DNA from: JBKHYG01 sp046565595
GTDB taxonomy: Bacteria > Actinomycetota > AC-67
Direction of reading: 5' to 3'
NCBI GenBank assembly: GCA_046565595.1
Contig: JBKHYG010000074.1
Location: 1 to 28,576 of the forward strand
Length of the DNA stretch: 28,576 nt
Numbering within the stretch: the first letter of the stretch is position 1; the number at the start of each line of letters is the position of its first letter. Positions 15,191 through 25,156 of this stretch are shown piece by piece. A program made the translations under genes and the position numbers. The notes beneath the pieces are model-generated. The model made no database searches, was not told the DNA's origin, and saw nothing but the letters and a program-made list of their open reading frames with translations.

Positions 15191-15771
15191 CATCCAGCCC
15201 TCTGGGTGCTCTCGATGACCTCGATCATCTTCTTGGGGGCGACCTCCTCGAGACGCAGTTCGCGGTCCTTCGCGATCGCCTCGGGGGTGCGCAACTCCTT
15301 CAGGCCCGCGACGGCGGCCTGAACGATGTTCAGCGGGTTGCTGCTTCCCAATGACTTACTCAACACATCGTGGATACCTGCGCATTCCATGAGCGCGCGC
15401 ACCGGCGCTCCAGCGATGATCCCGGTACCGGGAGCGGCTGGCTTCAGCAGCACCCGGGCGGCACCATCCTCGCCCATGACCTCGTGTGGGAGGGTCTGAC
15501 CCACGATAGGCACCGTGAACAGGTTGCGCTTGGCGACCTCTTCGGCCTTGGAGAAGGCCATGGGGACCTCACGGGCCTTGCCGTATCCGACGCCGATCTT
15601 GCCGTTCTTGTCGCCCACGACGACCATGGCAGCGAAGCTGAATCGCCGTCCACCCTTGACCACCTTGGCGTGGCGGTTCAAGAGGACCTGGCGGACCTCG
15701 AACTGCGGCTGATTGTCGTCGGGCGAAGCCTGGTTGCCTCGTCCACCCCTGCGATCACGCTGCTGTGCCAT
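15190..15771 (-). CDS. rpsE: 30S ribosomal protein S5
   Basis: 193 aa. S5 takes part in decoding accuracy and mRNA unwinding. Seen: a short basic leader MAQQRDRRGGRGN, the dsRNA-binding-like domain with VVKGGRRFSFAAMVVVGDKNGKIGVGYGKA, then PAAPGTGIIAG and ECAGIHDVLSKSLGSSNPLN. AGGAG four bases before the ATG fixes the start; the frame runs on to 15951 over rplR in another frame. Confidence 0.98.
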   Translation of the reverse strand: MAQQRDRRGGRGNQASPDDNQPQFEVRQVLLNRHAKVVKGGRRFSFAAMVVVGDKNGKIGVGYGKAREVPMAFSKAEEVAKRNLFTVPIVGQTLPHEVMGEDGAARVLLKPAAPGTGIIAGAPVRALMECAGIHDVLSKSLGSSNPLNIVQAAVAGLKELRTPEAIAKDRELRLEEVAPKKMIEVIESTQRAG

Positions 15772-15778
15772 GAGACTC

Positions 15779-16126
15779 CTAGAACTCCAGGCCGGCGTCG
15801 CGGGCGCCCGTGGCGACCTGGGCGACCCGACCGTGGTACTTGAATCCACCACGGTCGAACACGACCGTGGCGATGCCTGCTTGCTTGGCCCGCTCGCCGA
15901 CGAGTTTGCCGACCTGTAGAGCGACCTCGTTCTTCGCTCCCTTGGCGACATCGTCCTCGAGTGAGGATGCCGCCGCCAGCGTCTTGCCGTTCACATCGTC
16001 GATGATCTGAGCGTAGATGTGGCGGTTCGAACGGAACACCGCCAGGCGCGGCCTCTCGGTCGAACCCGTCAGGCGCTTGCGTAGGCTCGAGTGGCGCCGG
16101 ATGCGTGCGCGGGTGGTCTTCTGCAT
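15779..16126 (-). CDS. rplR: 50S ribosomal protein L18
   Basis: 115 aa, 5S rRNA-binding protein. Seen: RPRLAVFRSNRHIYAQIIDD, the VFDRGGFKYHGRV loop and the C-terminal ARDAGLEF. Two bases after rplF. Confidence 0.98.
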   Translation of the reverse strand: MQKTTRARIRRHSSLRKRLTGSTERPRLAVFRSNRHIYAQIIDDVNGKTLAAASSLEDDVAKGAKNEVALQVGKLVGERAKQAGIATVVFDRGGFKYHGRVAQVATGARDAGLEF

Positions 16127-16128
16127 GG

Positions 16129-16665
16129 TTACTTCGCCGCCTTCCCGGCCTTGCGCCGGACCCGTTCACCTTCGTAGCGGATGCCCTTGCCCTTGTATGG
16201 CTCGGGTGGCCGCAGTTCGCGGATGTTCGCTGCGACCTGGCCGACCAGTTGCTTGTCGTTTCCAGAGACCATGACCTTGTTGGTGCCTTCGACCTCGAGG
16301 GTGATGCCCTCTGGCGCATCGAATTGGATCGAGTGACTGTATCCAAGGGCGAACTCGATCCCCTTGCCTTTCGATGCGGCGCGGTAACCAACGCCCTGGA
16401 TCTCTAGGTTGCGCGTGAACCCTTCGGTGACTCCGGTCACCATGTTCGAGACCAGCGCGCGGGTCAGGCCGTGCAAGGCACGGTTCTGGCGCTCATCGTT
16501 GGGGCGTTCTACCTCGATGACGCCGTCGCCGATCTTCAGCGTCATGCTCGGATGGATGTCACGCTCGAGCGTCCCCTTGGGTCCCTTCACCGAGAGGTGC
16601 GTCCCTTGGAGCTTCACCTCGACACCCGAAGGCACCGAGATCGGCTGGCGTCCGATACGACTCAT
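16129..16665 (-). CDS. rplF: 50S ribosomal protein L6
   Basis: 178 aa, two L6 repeats. L6 lies near the factor-binding site. Seen: MSRIGRQPISVPSGVEV, GPKGTLERDI, GYRAASKGKGIEFALGYSH and the C-terminal RPPEPYKGKGIRYEGERVRRKAGKAAK. Confidence 0.98.
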   Translation of the reverse strand: MSRIGRQPISVPSGVEVKLQGTHLSVKGPKGTLERDIHPSMTLKIGDGVIEVERPNDERQNRALHGLTRALVSNMVTGVTEGFTRNLEIQGVGYRAASKGKGIEFALGYSHSIQFDAPEGITLEVEGTNKVMVSGNDKQLVGQVAANIRELRPPEPYKGKGIRYEGERVRRKAGKAAK

Positions 16666-16670
16666 CTAGA

Positions 16671-17072
16671 TCACCACACGAAACACAGGACCTCGCCGCC
16701 GACATCGGCCTTCGCGGCCTGCCGGTCGGTCATGAGTCCTTGGTTGGTCGAAAGGATGGCTATACCGAGACCTCCGAGCACCTTGGGAAGCGAGTCGCGA
16801 CGCGCATAGACACGCAGCCCCGGCTTGCTGATCCGCTTGAGCCCGTTGATGGTCTTGCGGCGGTTCTTGCCCCACTTGAGTTCGACGACCAGATCGGCGC
16901 CGACCTCCTTGGGCTCTACCTTGAAATCCTTGATGTATCCCTCGCGACGCAGGATCTCTGCGATGGAGACCTTCTGCTTAGAGGACGGGATGTGCACGGT
17001 GTCGTGGCCCGCGGTCGTAGCGTTGCGGATGCGGGTCAGCATGTCCGCGATGGGATCGGTTCCTGTCATCAT
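16671..17072 (-). CDS. rpsH: 30S ribosomal protein S8
   Basis: 133 aa. S8 is a central-domain assembly protein and the spc-operon regulator in enterobacteria. Seen: DPIADMLTRIRNA, EILRREGYI, RISKPGLRVYARRDSLPKVLGGLGIAILSTNQGLMTDRQA and the C-terminal GGEVLCFVW. The first of two adjacent ATGs is chosen, eight bases from AGGAGG. Confidence 0.97.
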   Translation of the reverse strand: MMTGTDPIADMLTRIRNATTAGHDTVHIPSSKQKVSIAEILRREGYIKDFKVEPKEVGADLVVELKWGKNRRKTINGLKRISKPGLRVYARRDSLPKVLGGLGIAILSTNQGLMTDRQAAKADVGGEVLCFVW

Positions 17073-17085
17073 GATGCTGCCCTCC

Positions 17086-17271
17086 TCACCACGAAGCCTT
17101 CGTGACGCCCGGCAGTTCGCCCCGGTGCGCCAATTGACGGAAACACAGTCGGCAGATGCCGAACTTGCGCAGGTACGCGCGCGCACGACCGCAACGCATG
17201 CAGCGGTTGTAAGCACGGACGCCGAACTTGGGCGTGCGCTGTTGCTTCTCTACGAGACACTTCTTCGCCAT
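17086..17271 (-). CDS. rpsN: 30S ribosomal protein S14, type Z (zinc-binding)
   Basis: 61 aa, the length of the zinc form. C24, C27, C40 and C43 (CMRC, CRLC) form the zinc site; the C-terminus GELPGVTKASW is invariant. Its start overlaps the rplE stop by one base. A longer frame extends to 17526, but the short protein matches the family exactly. Confidence 0.98.
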   Translation of the reverse strand: MAKKCLVEKQQRTPKFGVRAYNRCMRCGRARAYLRKFGICRLCFRQLAHRGELPGVTKASW

Positions 17272-17828
17272 CAGTCGTTCCTCCGGAACGGGAGCCCCAG
17301 GGCGGTCAACAGAGCCTTGCCTTCCTCGTCGGTGCGCGCGCTCGTCACGAGCGTGATGTGCATCCCGCGCACCTTGTAGATCTGGTCGTAATCGATCTCG
17401 GGGAAGATCAACTGCTCGGTCACGCCGAATGTGTAGTTGCCTTGGCCGTCGAACCTGTCGTTCAATCCACGGAAGTCGCGGATACGCGGCAACGCGATCG
17501 AGATCAGCCGATCGAGGAACTCCCACATGCGGTCACCGCGTAGCGTCACGCTCGCGCCGATCGCTTGCCCCTCGCGCAACTTGAATGCGGCGAGCGACTT
17601 GCGGGCGCGGGTCACGACGGGCTTCTGGCCCGCGATGATCGCGAGGTCCGCAACGGCAGCCTCGATGAGCTTCCCATCCTTGATCGCCTCGCCGAGACCG
17701 GCGTTGATCACGATCTTCTGGAGGCGCGGAACCTGCATGGTGTTACCAAGGTTCAACTCGGTCTTCAGCTGCGGAACCAGTTCGTCGCGGTAACGCTGCT
17801 TGAGTCTGGGCATCGTCGCGGTGGCCAT
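17271..17828 (-). CDS. rplE: 50S ribosomal protein L5
   Basis: 185 aa. L5 binds 5S rRNA and contacts P-site tRNA. Seen: PRLKQRYRDELVPQL, KIVINAGLGEA, VTRARKSLAAFKLREGQAIGASVTLRG and the C-terminal half with NYTFGVTEQLIFPEIDYD. The start at 17828 overlaps the rplX stop by one base and has GGAGG upstream. Confidence 0.98.
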   Translation of the reverse strand: MATATMPRLKQRYRDELVPQLKTELNLGNTMQVPRLQKIVINAGLGEAIKDGKLIEAAVADLAIIAGQKPVVTRARKSLAAFKLREGQAIGASVTLRGDRMWEFLDRLISIALPRIRDFRGLNDRFDGQGNYTFGVTEQLIFPEIDYDQIYKVRGMHITLVTSARTDEEGKALLTALGLPFRRND

Positions 17829-18148
17829 CAGATCTTCCCTCCGCACTTGCGGCAGACACGAACCTTGCCGTCGCGTCCCTCATCGAACCCGACGCGCGTC
17901 GGCTTGTCGCATGAGCCGCAGACCACGCCGACCTTGCTGATGTGGATCGGCAGTTCCTTCACGATGATGCCGCCTTCGACACCGCTACGCCCTTGGGCGG
18001 GACGGACCTTCTCGTGGCGCTTCACCTGATTGACGCCCTCGATCAGCACCTTGGCTTCCTTCGGCCAAACATGCACGACGCGGCCTTGCTTGCCGCGGTC
18101 CTTGCCGGTCAGCACCTCGACGGTATCGCCCTTGATGATCTTGGCCAT
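17828..18148 (-). CDS. rplX: 50S ribosomal protein L24 with Cys4 tail
   Basis: 106 aa. L24 initiates 50S assembly. KOW motif at about 6-33 (GDTVEVLTGKDRGKQGRVVHV). The C-terminal segment holds C77, C80, C99 and C102 (CGSC, CRKC), a zinc-ribbon-like tail found in a subset of bacterial L24 proteins. It overlaps rplN by one base. Confidence 0.98.
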   Translation of the reverse strand: MAKIIKGDTVEVLTGKDRGKQGRVVHVWPKEAKVLIEGVNQVKRHEKVRPAQGRSGVEGGIIVKELPIHISKVGVVCGSCDKPTRVGFDEGRDGKVRVCRKCGGKI

Positions 18149-18516
18149 CAGAGCACCTCCGGGGCAAGCGAAACGATCTTCATGAACTTCTTCTCGCGCA
18201 GTTCGCGTGCGACCGGCCCGAAGATACGGGTGCCGCGAGGTGCGTTCTGCTCGTTGATGATGACGGCGGCGTTCTCGTCGAAGCGGATGTACGAGCCGTC
18301 GGGGCGGCGGCGCTCCTTCTTGGTGCGCACGATGACCGCCTTGACGACATCGCCCTTCTTGACGGTGCCGTTCGGGATCGCGTCCTTGACGGTCGCCGTG
18401 ATCACATCACCGACACCCGCGTAACGCCGGCCAGAGCCGCCGAGGACGCGGATGCAGAGGATCTCCTTGGCACCCGTGTTGTCAGCCACCCGCATGCGGG
18501 ATTCTTGCTGGATCAT
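18148..18516 (-). CDS. rplN: 50S ribosomal protein L14
   Basis: 122 aa. L14 forms intersubunit bridges and is the docking site of silencing factor RsfS. Seen: MIQQESRMRVADNTGAKEILCIRVLGG and DENAAVIINEQNAPRGTRIFGPVARELR. Three bases after rpsQ. Confidence 0.98.
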   Translation of the reverse strand: MIQQESRMRVADNTGAKEILCIRVLGGSGRRYAGVGDVITATVKDAIPNGTVKKGDVVKAVIVRTKKERRRPDGSYIRFDENAAVIINEQNAPRGTRIFGPVARELREKKFMKIVSLAPEVL

Positions 18517-18519
18517 TGC

Positions 18520-18777
18520 CTACTTCGCCTTCTCGATGATCTCGACCACGCGCCAACGCTTGGTCTTCGACAGCGGACGGGTCTCTTCGATCCTCACACG
18601 GTCTCCGATACCCGCACTGTTCTTCTCGTCATGTGCCTTGAACTTCGAGGTCCGCGTGCGGATCTTGCCGTAGAGCGCATGACTCTCGCGACGATCCACC
18701 GCGACGACCACGGTCTTATCCATCTTGTCGCTGACGACGACGCCGAAGCGACCCTTGCGACTGCTCGTGCGCTCCAT
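18520..18777 (-). CDS. rpsQ: 30S ribosomal protein S17
   Basis: 85 aa. Seen: RKGRFGVVVSDKMDKTVVVAVDR, HDEKNSAGIGDRVRIEETRPLSKTKRW. The ATG at 18777 is preferred over an adjacent GTG because AGGAGG lies only four bases before it; it overlaps the rpmC stop by one base. Confidence 0.97.
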   Translation of the reverse strand: MERTSSRKGRFGVVVSDKMDKTVVVAVDRRESHALYGKIRTRTSKFKAHDEKNSAGIGDRVRIEETRPLSKTKRWRVVEIIEKAK

Positions 18778-18992
18778 CACGCCTCCTTCGCAGCGTCCAG
18801 GACCGCGAGCTCGTGCTCGCGGATGACTGTGTTGATCCGGGCGATGTCCTTGCGAAGCACCTTGATCCGGGTCGGGTTGTCCAACTGGCCGGTAGCCAAC
18901 TGGAAACGGAGGTTGAACAACTCTTCCTTGACCTCGGCCAGCTTGCGCTGGAGGTCTTCCTCGGAGAGATCCCGCAGTTCCTGCGCGTCCAT
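18777..18992 (-). CDS. rpmC: 50S ribosomal protein L29
   Basis: 71 aa, helical hairpin protein near the exit tunnel. Seen: ELRDLSEEDLQRKLAEVKEELFNLRFQLATGQLDN, the L29 signature. The ATG at 18992 lies seven bases from GGAGG; a GTG one codon earlier is possible. Confidence 0.97.
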   Translation of the reverse strand: MDAQELRDLSEEDLQRKLAEVKEELFNLRFQLATGQLDNPTRIKVLRKDIARINTVIREHELAVLDAAKEA

Positions 18993-19404
18993 CACTCCCC
19001 CTCCCGCTTCACGAACCGGGTCTTGACGGGAAGCTTGTTCGACGCGAGGCGCAGAGCTTCGCGCGCGACCTCCTCTTCGACGCCGGCCAGTTCGAACATG
19101 ATCCGTCCGGGCTTGACGACCGCGACCCAGCCTTCCGGGTTGCCCTTACCAGAGCCCATGCGAGTCTCCGCAGGCTTCTTGGTGAAAGGCTTGTCGGGGA
19201 AGATCGTGATCCAGACCTTTCCGCCACGCTTGATGTGACGGGTCATCGCGACACGCGCAGCCTCGATCTGCCGAGCGGTGATCCACGACGGCTCGACCGC
19301 TTGCAGGCCGAACTCTCCGAAGGAGACCACCGTGTGGCCCTTCGCCATGCCGCGCATGTGTCCGCGGAACTGCTTGCGGTGCTTGACCTTCTTCGGCGCG
19401 AGCA

Positions 19405-19405
<1 letters not shown>
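18992..19405 (-). CDS. rplP: 50S ribosomal protein L16
   Basis: 137 aa. L16 organises the A-site tRNA elbow region. Seen: MLAPKKVKHRKQFRG, SWITARQIEAARVAMTRHIKRGGKVWI, PAETRMGSGKGNPEGWVAVVKPGRIMFEL. It overlaps the rpsC stop by one base. Confidence 0.98.
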
Positions 19406-20567
<1,162 letters not shown>

Positions 20568-20571
<4 letters not shown>

Positions 20572-20918
20572 TTAGCTGCCTCCACGCAGACGGTGATGTG
20601 GCAGGTGCGCTTGCGGATCCGATACGCGCGACCCTGCGCGCGCGGACGGAACCGCTTGAGCGTCGGTCCCTCGTCGGCCCAGCAGCGCGATACGCGCAAC
20701 TCGTCGGCCTCGGCGTTCAGGACCTCGCCTGCATTCGCCACCGCGGAACGCAGCAGCTTCAGGACATCTTCGGACGCGCCACGGGTGCTGAACGCCAGGA
20801 CGCGCTCGGCCTCGGTGACGGGAAGACCCCGGATCATGTTCAGCACGAACCGTGCCTTGTTCGGTGTGACGCGCAGGTACTTGATCGTCGCCCGCGCTTC
20901 CTTGTTCGCTACGGCCAT
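20568..20918 (-). CDS. rplV: 50S ribosomal protein L22
   Basis: 116 aa. L22 has a long hairpin lining the exit tunnel. Seen: ATIKYLRVTPNKARFVLNMIRGLPV, LLRSAVANAGE and the tip FRPRAQGRAYRIRKRTCHITV. Eight bases after rpsS. Confidence 0.98.
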
Positions 20919-20926
20919 CTCTCAGA

Positions 20927-21205
20927 TCACCTCACGCCCGTGGATTTCTCGGACTTGTGGCCACGGAAGGTCCTGGTGATCGCGAACTCGCCGAGCTTGT
21001 GTCCGACCATCGACTCGTTGATGAAGACCGGGACATGCTTGCGGCCGTCGTACACCGCGATGGTCAAGCCGATCATCTCGGGCGTGACGGTCGAGCGCCG
21101 CGACCAGGTCTGGATCGCGCGTCGGTCATTGTTGGCTACCGCAGCTTCGACCTTCTTCATCAGATGGTCGTCTACGAAGGGGCCCTTCTTCAGGCTTCGT
21201 GCCAT
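20927..21205 (-). CDS. rpsS: 30S ribosomal protein S19
   Basis: 92 aa. Seen: MARSLKKGPFVDDHLMKKV, TWSRRSTVTPEMIGLTIAVYDGRKHVPVFI and MVGHKLGEFAITRTFRGHK, the S19 signature. Confidence 0.98.
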   Translation of the reverse strand: MARSLKKGPFVDDHLMKKVEAAVANNDRRAIQTWSRRSTVTPEMIGLTIAVYDGRKHVPVFINESMVGHKLGEFAITRTFRGHKSEKSTGVR

Positions 21206-21216
21206 TCGAGTTCCTC

Positions 21217-22035
21217 TTACTTCTTGCGACGCTGACGGATCAGCTTGTCGCTCGGCTTCTTCCTACGGGTGCGGCCTTCGGGCTTGCCCCAGGGGCTCAC
21301 GGGGTGGCGGCCTCCGGCAGCCTTGCCTTCACCACCGCCCAGCGGGTGATCGACCGGGTTCATCGCGACACCGCGGGTCTGGCCTCGGCGACCCTTGTAA
21401 CGGGTGCGTCCTGCCTTCCCCCAGTTGATCAACTCCCATTCGGAGTTGCCCACCTCGCCGATCGTCGCACGGCATGCGACCTCGACCAGACGGATCTCTC
21501 CGGAGGGCATGCGCAGGCTGGCGTGGCTGCCTTCCTTCGCGATCAGCTGGACACTGGTCCCCGCACTACGCGCGATCTTGGCGCCACCACCGGGGCGTAG
21601 TTCGACCGCGTGCACGATCGAACCGGTCGGGATGTTGCGCAGCGGCAGAGCGTTGCCCGGCTTGATATCGGCCTTCTCTCCACTCTCCACGGTGTCGCCG
21701 ACCTTCAGCTTGTCGGGACACAGGATGTAGCGCTTCTCGCCGTCGGCGTAGTGCAGCAACGCGATGCGACAGTTGCGGTTCGGGTCGTATTCGATGTGTG
21801 CGACCTTGGCTGGCACCGTGTCCTTGTTCCTGCGCATGTCGATCATGCGGTAACGGACCTTGTTGCCTGCTCCACGGTGACGCGCGGTGATGCGCCCCTT
21901 GTTGTTGCGACCACCCGTCGACTTCTTGGGAGCCGTCAACGACTTCTCGGGACGGTTGCGCGTCAGTTCCTTGTAGTCGGAACCGCTCGCGCCACGACGG
22001 CCCGGTGAGGTTGGCTTGTAACGCTTGATACCCAT
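21217..22035 (-). CDS. rplB: 50S ribosomal protein L2
   Basis: 272 aa. L2 supports peptidyl-transferase function. Seen: MGIKRYKPTSPGRRG, KSTGGRNNKGRITARHRGAGNK, and the C-terminal MNPVDHPLGGGEGKAAGGRHPVSPWG that includes the functionally important His. Two bases after rplW. Confidence 0.98.
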   Translation of the reverse strand: MGIKRYKPTSPGRRGASGSDYKELTRNRPEKSLTAPKKSTGGRNNKGRITARHRGAGNKVRYRMIDMRRNKDTVPAKVAHIEYDPNRNCRIALLHYADGEKRYILCPDKLKVGDTVESGEKADIKPGNALPLRNIPTGSIVHAVELRPGGGAKIARSAGTSVQLIAKEGSHASLRMPSGEIRLVEVACRATIGEVGNSEWELINWGKAGRTRYKGRRGQTRGVAMNPVDHPLGGGEGKAAGGRHPVSPWGKPEGRTRRKKPSDKLIRQRRKK

Positions 22036-22037
22036 GT

Positions 22038-22325
22038 TCAGCCTGCCTGGAAGATCTCGATCTCGTGTCCCTCGGCGAGGGTCACGATCGCGCGCTTGAC
22101 CGTGTCGTGCTTACCGACGGTGTAGCGGGTCCGCTTGCGCTTGCCCTCGCGCCACATCGTGTTCACCTTCTTGACCTTCACATCGAAGATCACCTCGACG
22201 GCGTCGCGGATCTCGGGTTTGGTCGCGTCGGGATGAACGACGAAGGTGTAGACGCCGCGTTCGACGCCGCCATAGCTCTTCTCGCTGACGACCGGACGCA
22301 GGATCACATCGCGGGGATCCTTCAC
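22038..22325 (-). CDS. rplW: 50S ribosomal protein L23
   Basis: 95 aa. L23 is the exit-tunnel docking site for trigger factor and SRP. Seen: DVILRPVVSEKSYGGVERGVYTFVVHPDATK and VKKVNTMWREGKRKR. GTG start overlapping the rplD stop by 4 bp. Confidence 0.98.
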   Translation of the reverse strand: MKDPRDVILRPVVSEKSYGGVERGVYTFVVHPDATKPEIRDAVEVIFDVKVKKVNTMWREGKRKRTRYTVGKHDTVKRAIVTLAEGHEIEIFQAG

Positions 22326-22975
22326 GCGGCACCTTCCTTCCGCTTGCTCGATGGCGCCGGACGCTCGTTGATGGCCTCTATCGCGGCCTTCTCGAACACG
22401 ATCCAGTCACGCGCGAGGATGTCGTAGGTGTTGATCTGTCCTGCCAGGAGCAGGTGAACCTGCGGCAGGTTGCGGAAGCTCTTGACCGCATTGTCGTTGA
22501 CCTCGGCCAGAACGACCAGAGCGCTGCCCTCGATGCCCGCATCGCGCAGCAGCGCGGCGGCGGACCGGGTCGATGGAGCCTCGAAGTCGATCTTGTCGAA
22601 GACCGCGATCTTGCCGGCAGAAGCCCGGTCTGTGAGGGCCGAACGCAGCGCTGCAGCTTTGACCTTCTTCGGGACGCGCTTGCTGTGGTCGCGCGGAACC
22701 GGACCATGGACCACGCCGCCACCGGTGTAGTGCGGAGCGCGGATCGAACCCTGTCGGGCGCGACCGGTCCCCTTCTGACGGTAAGGCTTGCGGCCTCCGC
22801 CCGAAACCTCTGCACGCGTCTTCGCCTTGTGCGTGCCGGAGCGCCTGGCGGCCATCTGAGCGACGACGACCTGATGCATCACGGGCACATTCACCTGTCC
22901 GGCGAACCAGCCCGACGCGAGCTCAACCTCGCCGCTCGTGCCGCCGTCGGCGGTACGCACTGGGACGCTGCTCAT
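22322..22975 (-). CDS. rplD: 50S ribosomal protein L4
   Basis: 217 aa. L4 has a tunnel-lining loop and in enterobacteria represses the S10 operon. Seen: KTRAEVSGGGRKPYRQKGTGRARQGSIRAPHYTGGGVVHGP, the exact loop signature. The ATG overlaps the rplC stop by 4 bp. Confidence 0.98.
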   Translation of the reverse strand: MSSVPVRTADGGTSGEVELASGWFAGQVNVPVMHQVVVAQMAARRSGTHKAKTRAEVSGGGRKPYRQKGTGRARQGSIRAPHYTGGGVVHGPVPRDHSKRVPKKVKAAALRSALTDRASAGKIAVFDKIDFEAPSTRSAAALLRDAGIEGSALVVLAEVNDNAVKSFRNLPQVHLLLAGQINTYDILARDWIVFEKAAIEAINERPAPSSKRKEGAA

Positions 22976-23619
22976 GCCGACGCTCCCTTCTTGACCGCCG
23001 GATGGATCTCGACCACGGTCCCCTTGGGGCCTGGAACCGCGCCCTTGATGAGCAGCAGGTTGCGCTCGGCGTCCACCTCGACGACGGTCAGGTTCTGGAT
23101 GGTGATGCGCTCGTGACCCCAGCGTCCCGGACCCTTCATGCCCTTGAATACGCGCCCCGGCGTGGTTCCAGCACCGACCGAACCGGTGGAACGGTGCTTG
23201 CGCTCGGTACCGTGCGAGTCCGGCTTGCCTGCGAAGTTGTGTCGCTTCATCACACCCGAGAAACCGTGACCCTTCGAGATCCCCGAGACATCCACGGTCT
23301 CACCCGCCTCGAAGGTGTCGACCGTGATGGTCTGACCTAGCTCGAACTCACCGGTGAGTGGGAACTCGACGAGGTGACGCTTCGGGGTCGTGCCGGCCTT
23401 CGCGAAGTGGCCCTTGGTCGGCTTGTTGGCGCGGCTCTCCTTGATGTCGCCGTAGCCGAGTTGCACGGCTGAGTAGCCGTCACGCTCCGGTGTGCGGATC
23501 TGCGTGACGACACACGGGCCGGCCTGGATCACGGTCACAGGCACCGCGCGGCCGTCGGCGTCGAAGACCTGGGTCATACCCAGTTTCGCGCCGAGGATCG
23601 CTTTGTTAGTCGCCGTCAT
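22972..23619 (-). CDS. rplC: 50S ribosomal protein L3
   Basis: 215 aa. Seen: ILGAKLGMTQVFDADGRAVPVTVIQAGPCVVTQIRT, GISKGHGFSGVMKRHNFAG and GTTPGRVFKGMKGPGRWGHE, including the Gln/His-rich methylation-site region. The start at 23619 has GAGAGG nine bases upstream; the frame is open to 23652. Confidence 0.97.
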   Translation of the reverse strand: MTATNKAILGAKLGMTQVFDADGRAVPVTVIQAGPCVVTQIRTPERDGYSAVQLGYGDIKESRANKPTKGHFAKAGTTPKRHLVEFPLTGEFELGQTITVDTFEAGETVDVSGISKGHGFSGVMKRHNFAGKPDSHGTERKHRSTGSVGAGTTPGRVFKGMKGPGRWGHERITIQNLTVVEVDAERNLLLIKGAVPGPKGTVVEIHPAVKKGASA

Positions 23620-23632
23620 ATGTCTCGGCCTC

Positions 23633-23941
23633 TCAGAGCTTGATCTCGACATCGACGCCTGCGGACAGATCGAGATGCATCAGATCCTCGACGGTCCTCT
23701 GACTGGGGTCGAGGATGTCGATGAGACGCTTGTGCGTGCGGATCTCGAAATGTTCGCGGGAGTCCTTGTCCTTGTGTGGGGAGCGGATGACGCAATAGAT
23801 GTTCCGCTCGGTAGGCAACGGCACAGGGCCGGTCACCTTCGCGCCGGAACTGGTGGCCTTCGCGACGATGTCACGGGCGGCCTTGTCTACCGCCTGATGG
23901 TCGTAACCCTTCAGGCGGATCCGGATCTTCTGCTGCGCCAT
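23633..23941 (-). CDS. rpsJ: 30S ribosomal protein S10
   Basis: 102 aa. S10 is both a 30S head protein and the NusE transcription-antitermination partner. Seen: KIRIRLKGYDHQAVDKAARDIV, GPVPLPTERNIYCVIRSPHKDKDSREHFEIRTHKRLIDI. Twenty-seven bases after tuf, opening the S10 gene run. Confidence 0.98.
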   Translation of the reverse strand: MAQQKIRIRLKGYDHQAVDKAARDIVAKATSSGAKVTGPVPLPTERNIYCVIRSPHKDKDSREHFEIRTHKRLIDILDPSQRTVEDLMHLDLSAGVDVEIKL

Positions 23942-23968
23942 ACCGCTCCCCGAACTAAGGACTGGTTG

Positions 23969-25156
23969 TTACTTGAGGATCTTGGTCACTCGACCGGCAC
24001 CGACGGTGCGGCCACCCTCGCGGATCGCGAAGCGGAGGCCTTCCTCCATGGCGATCGGAGCGATGAGCTCGACCGTCATCTCGGTGTTGTCGCCTGGCAT
24101 GACCATCTCGACGCCCCCGGCCAGTTCGATCGAACCGGTCACATCGGTGGTCCGGAAGTAGAACTGCGGGCGGTAGTTGTTGAAGAACGGCGTGTGACGG
24201 CCACCCTCCTCCTTGCTAAGGACATAGACCTGCGCTTCGAAGTTGGTGTGAGGCGTGATCGAGCCCGGCTTGGCGAGGACCTGTCCGCGCTGCACATCGT
24301 CCTTGTCGACACCACGGACCAGCACGCCGACATTGTCACCGGCCTGCACTTCGTCCAGCAGCTTGCGGAACATCTCGAGGTCGGTCGCGGTGGTCTTGGT
24401 GGGCTTCTCGGTGAGACCGACGATCTCGATCTCTTCCATCTTCTTCAGCACGCCACGCTCGACACGGCCGGTCACGACGGTTCCGCGGCCCGTGATCGAG
24501 AAGACATCCTCGATGGACATCAGGAACGGCTTGTCCGTGTCACGGGTCGGCTCGGGGATGTAGGTGTCGCAGGCCTCCATCAGCTTCCAGATGCCCTCTT
24601 GGGCTTCCGAGTCGCCTTCGAGCGCCTTCAGTGCCGAGATCCGAACGACCGGAACATCGTCGCCGGGGAACTCGTACTGGTTCAGCAGTTCGCGGACCTC
24701 CATCTCGACCAGGTCGAGGAGCTCGGGGTCGTCGACCATGTCGACCTTGTTCATAGCGACCACGATGTAGGGGACGCCGACCTGGCGGGCGAGCAGGACA
24801 TGCTCACGCGTCTGGGGCATCGGGCCATCGGTCGCAGCGACGACCAGGATCGCGCCGTCCATCTGGGCGGCACCGGTGATCATGTTCTTGATGTAGTCGG
24901 CGTGGCCAGGGCAGTCGACATGGGCGTAGTGGCGGCCGTCGGTCTGGTACTCGACATGCGCGATCGAGATGGTGATACCGCGCTCGCGCTCCTCGGGAGC
25001 CTTGTCGATGTTCTCGAAGGCCGTGAAGTCGGCGTAACCCTTCTCGGACAGCGTCTTGGTGATCGCCGCCGTCAGGGTGGTCTTGCCATGGTCGATGTGA
25101 CCGATGGTGCCGATGTTCACATGCGGCTTGCTGCGCTCGAACTTCTGCTTGGACAT
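23969..25156 (-). CDS. tuf: translation elongation factor Tu
   Basis: 395 aa. EF-Tu delivers aminoacyl-tRNA to the ribosome. GTPase motifs are intact: GHIDHGKT (19-26), the switch region RGITISIAHVEY, DCPGHADY, NKVD and SAL; domains 2 and 3 follow (SIEDVFSITGRGTVVTGRVERG; TVGAGRVTKILK). The start at 25156 has GGGAGG upstream; the frame is open to 25315 but covers the leader. tuf is the first gene of the S10/spc transcript, with no rpsL, rpsG or fusA upstream; instead a promoter and a divergent toxin-antitoxin pair. Confidence 0.99.
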   Translation of the reverse strand: MSKQKFERSKPHVNIGTIGHIDHGKTTLTAAITKTLSEKGYADFTAFENIDKAPEERERGITISIAHVEYQTDGRHYAHVDCPGHADYIKNMITGAAQMDGAILVVAATDGPMPQTREHVLLARQVGVPYIVVAMNKVDMVDDPELLDLVEMEVRELLNQYEFPGDDVPVVRISALKALEGDSEAQEGIWKLMEACDTYIPEPTRDTDKPFLMSIEDVFSITGRGTVVTGRVERGVLKKMEEIEIVGLTEKPTKTTATDLEMFRKLLDEVQAGDNVGVLVRGVDKDDVQRGQVLAKPGSITPHTNFEAQVYVLSKEEGGRHTPFFNNYRPQFYFRTTDVTGSIELAGGVEMVMPGDNTEMTVELIAPIAMEEGLRFAIREGGRTVGAGRVTKILK

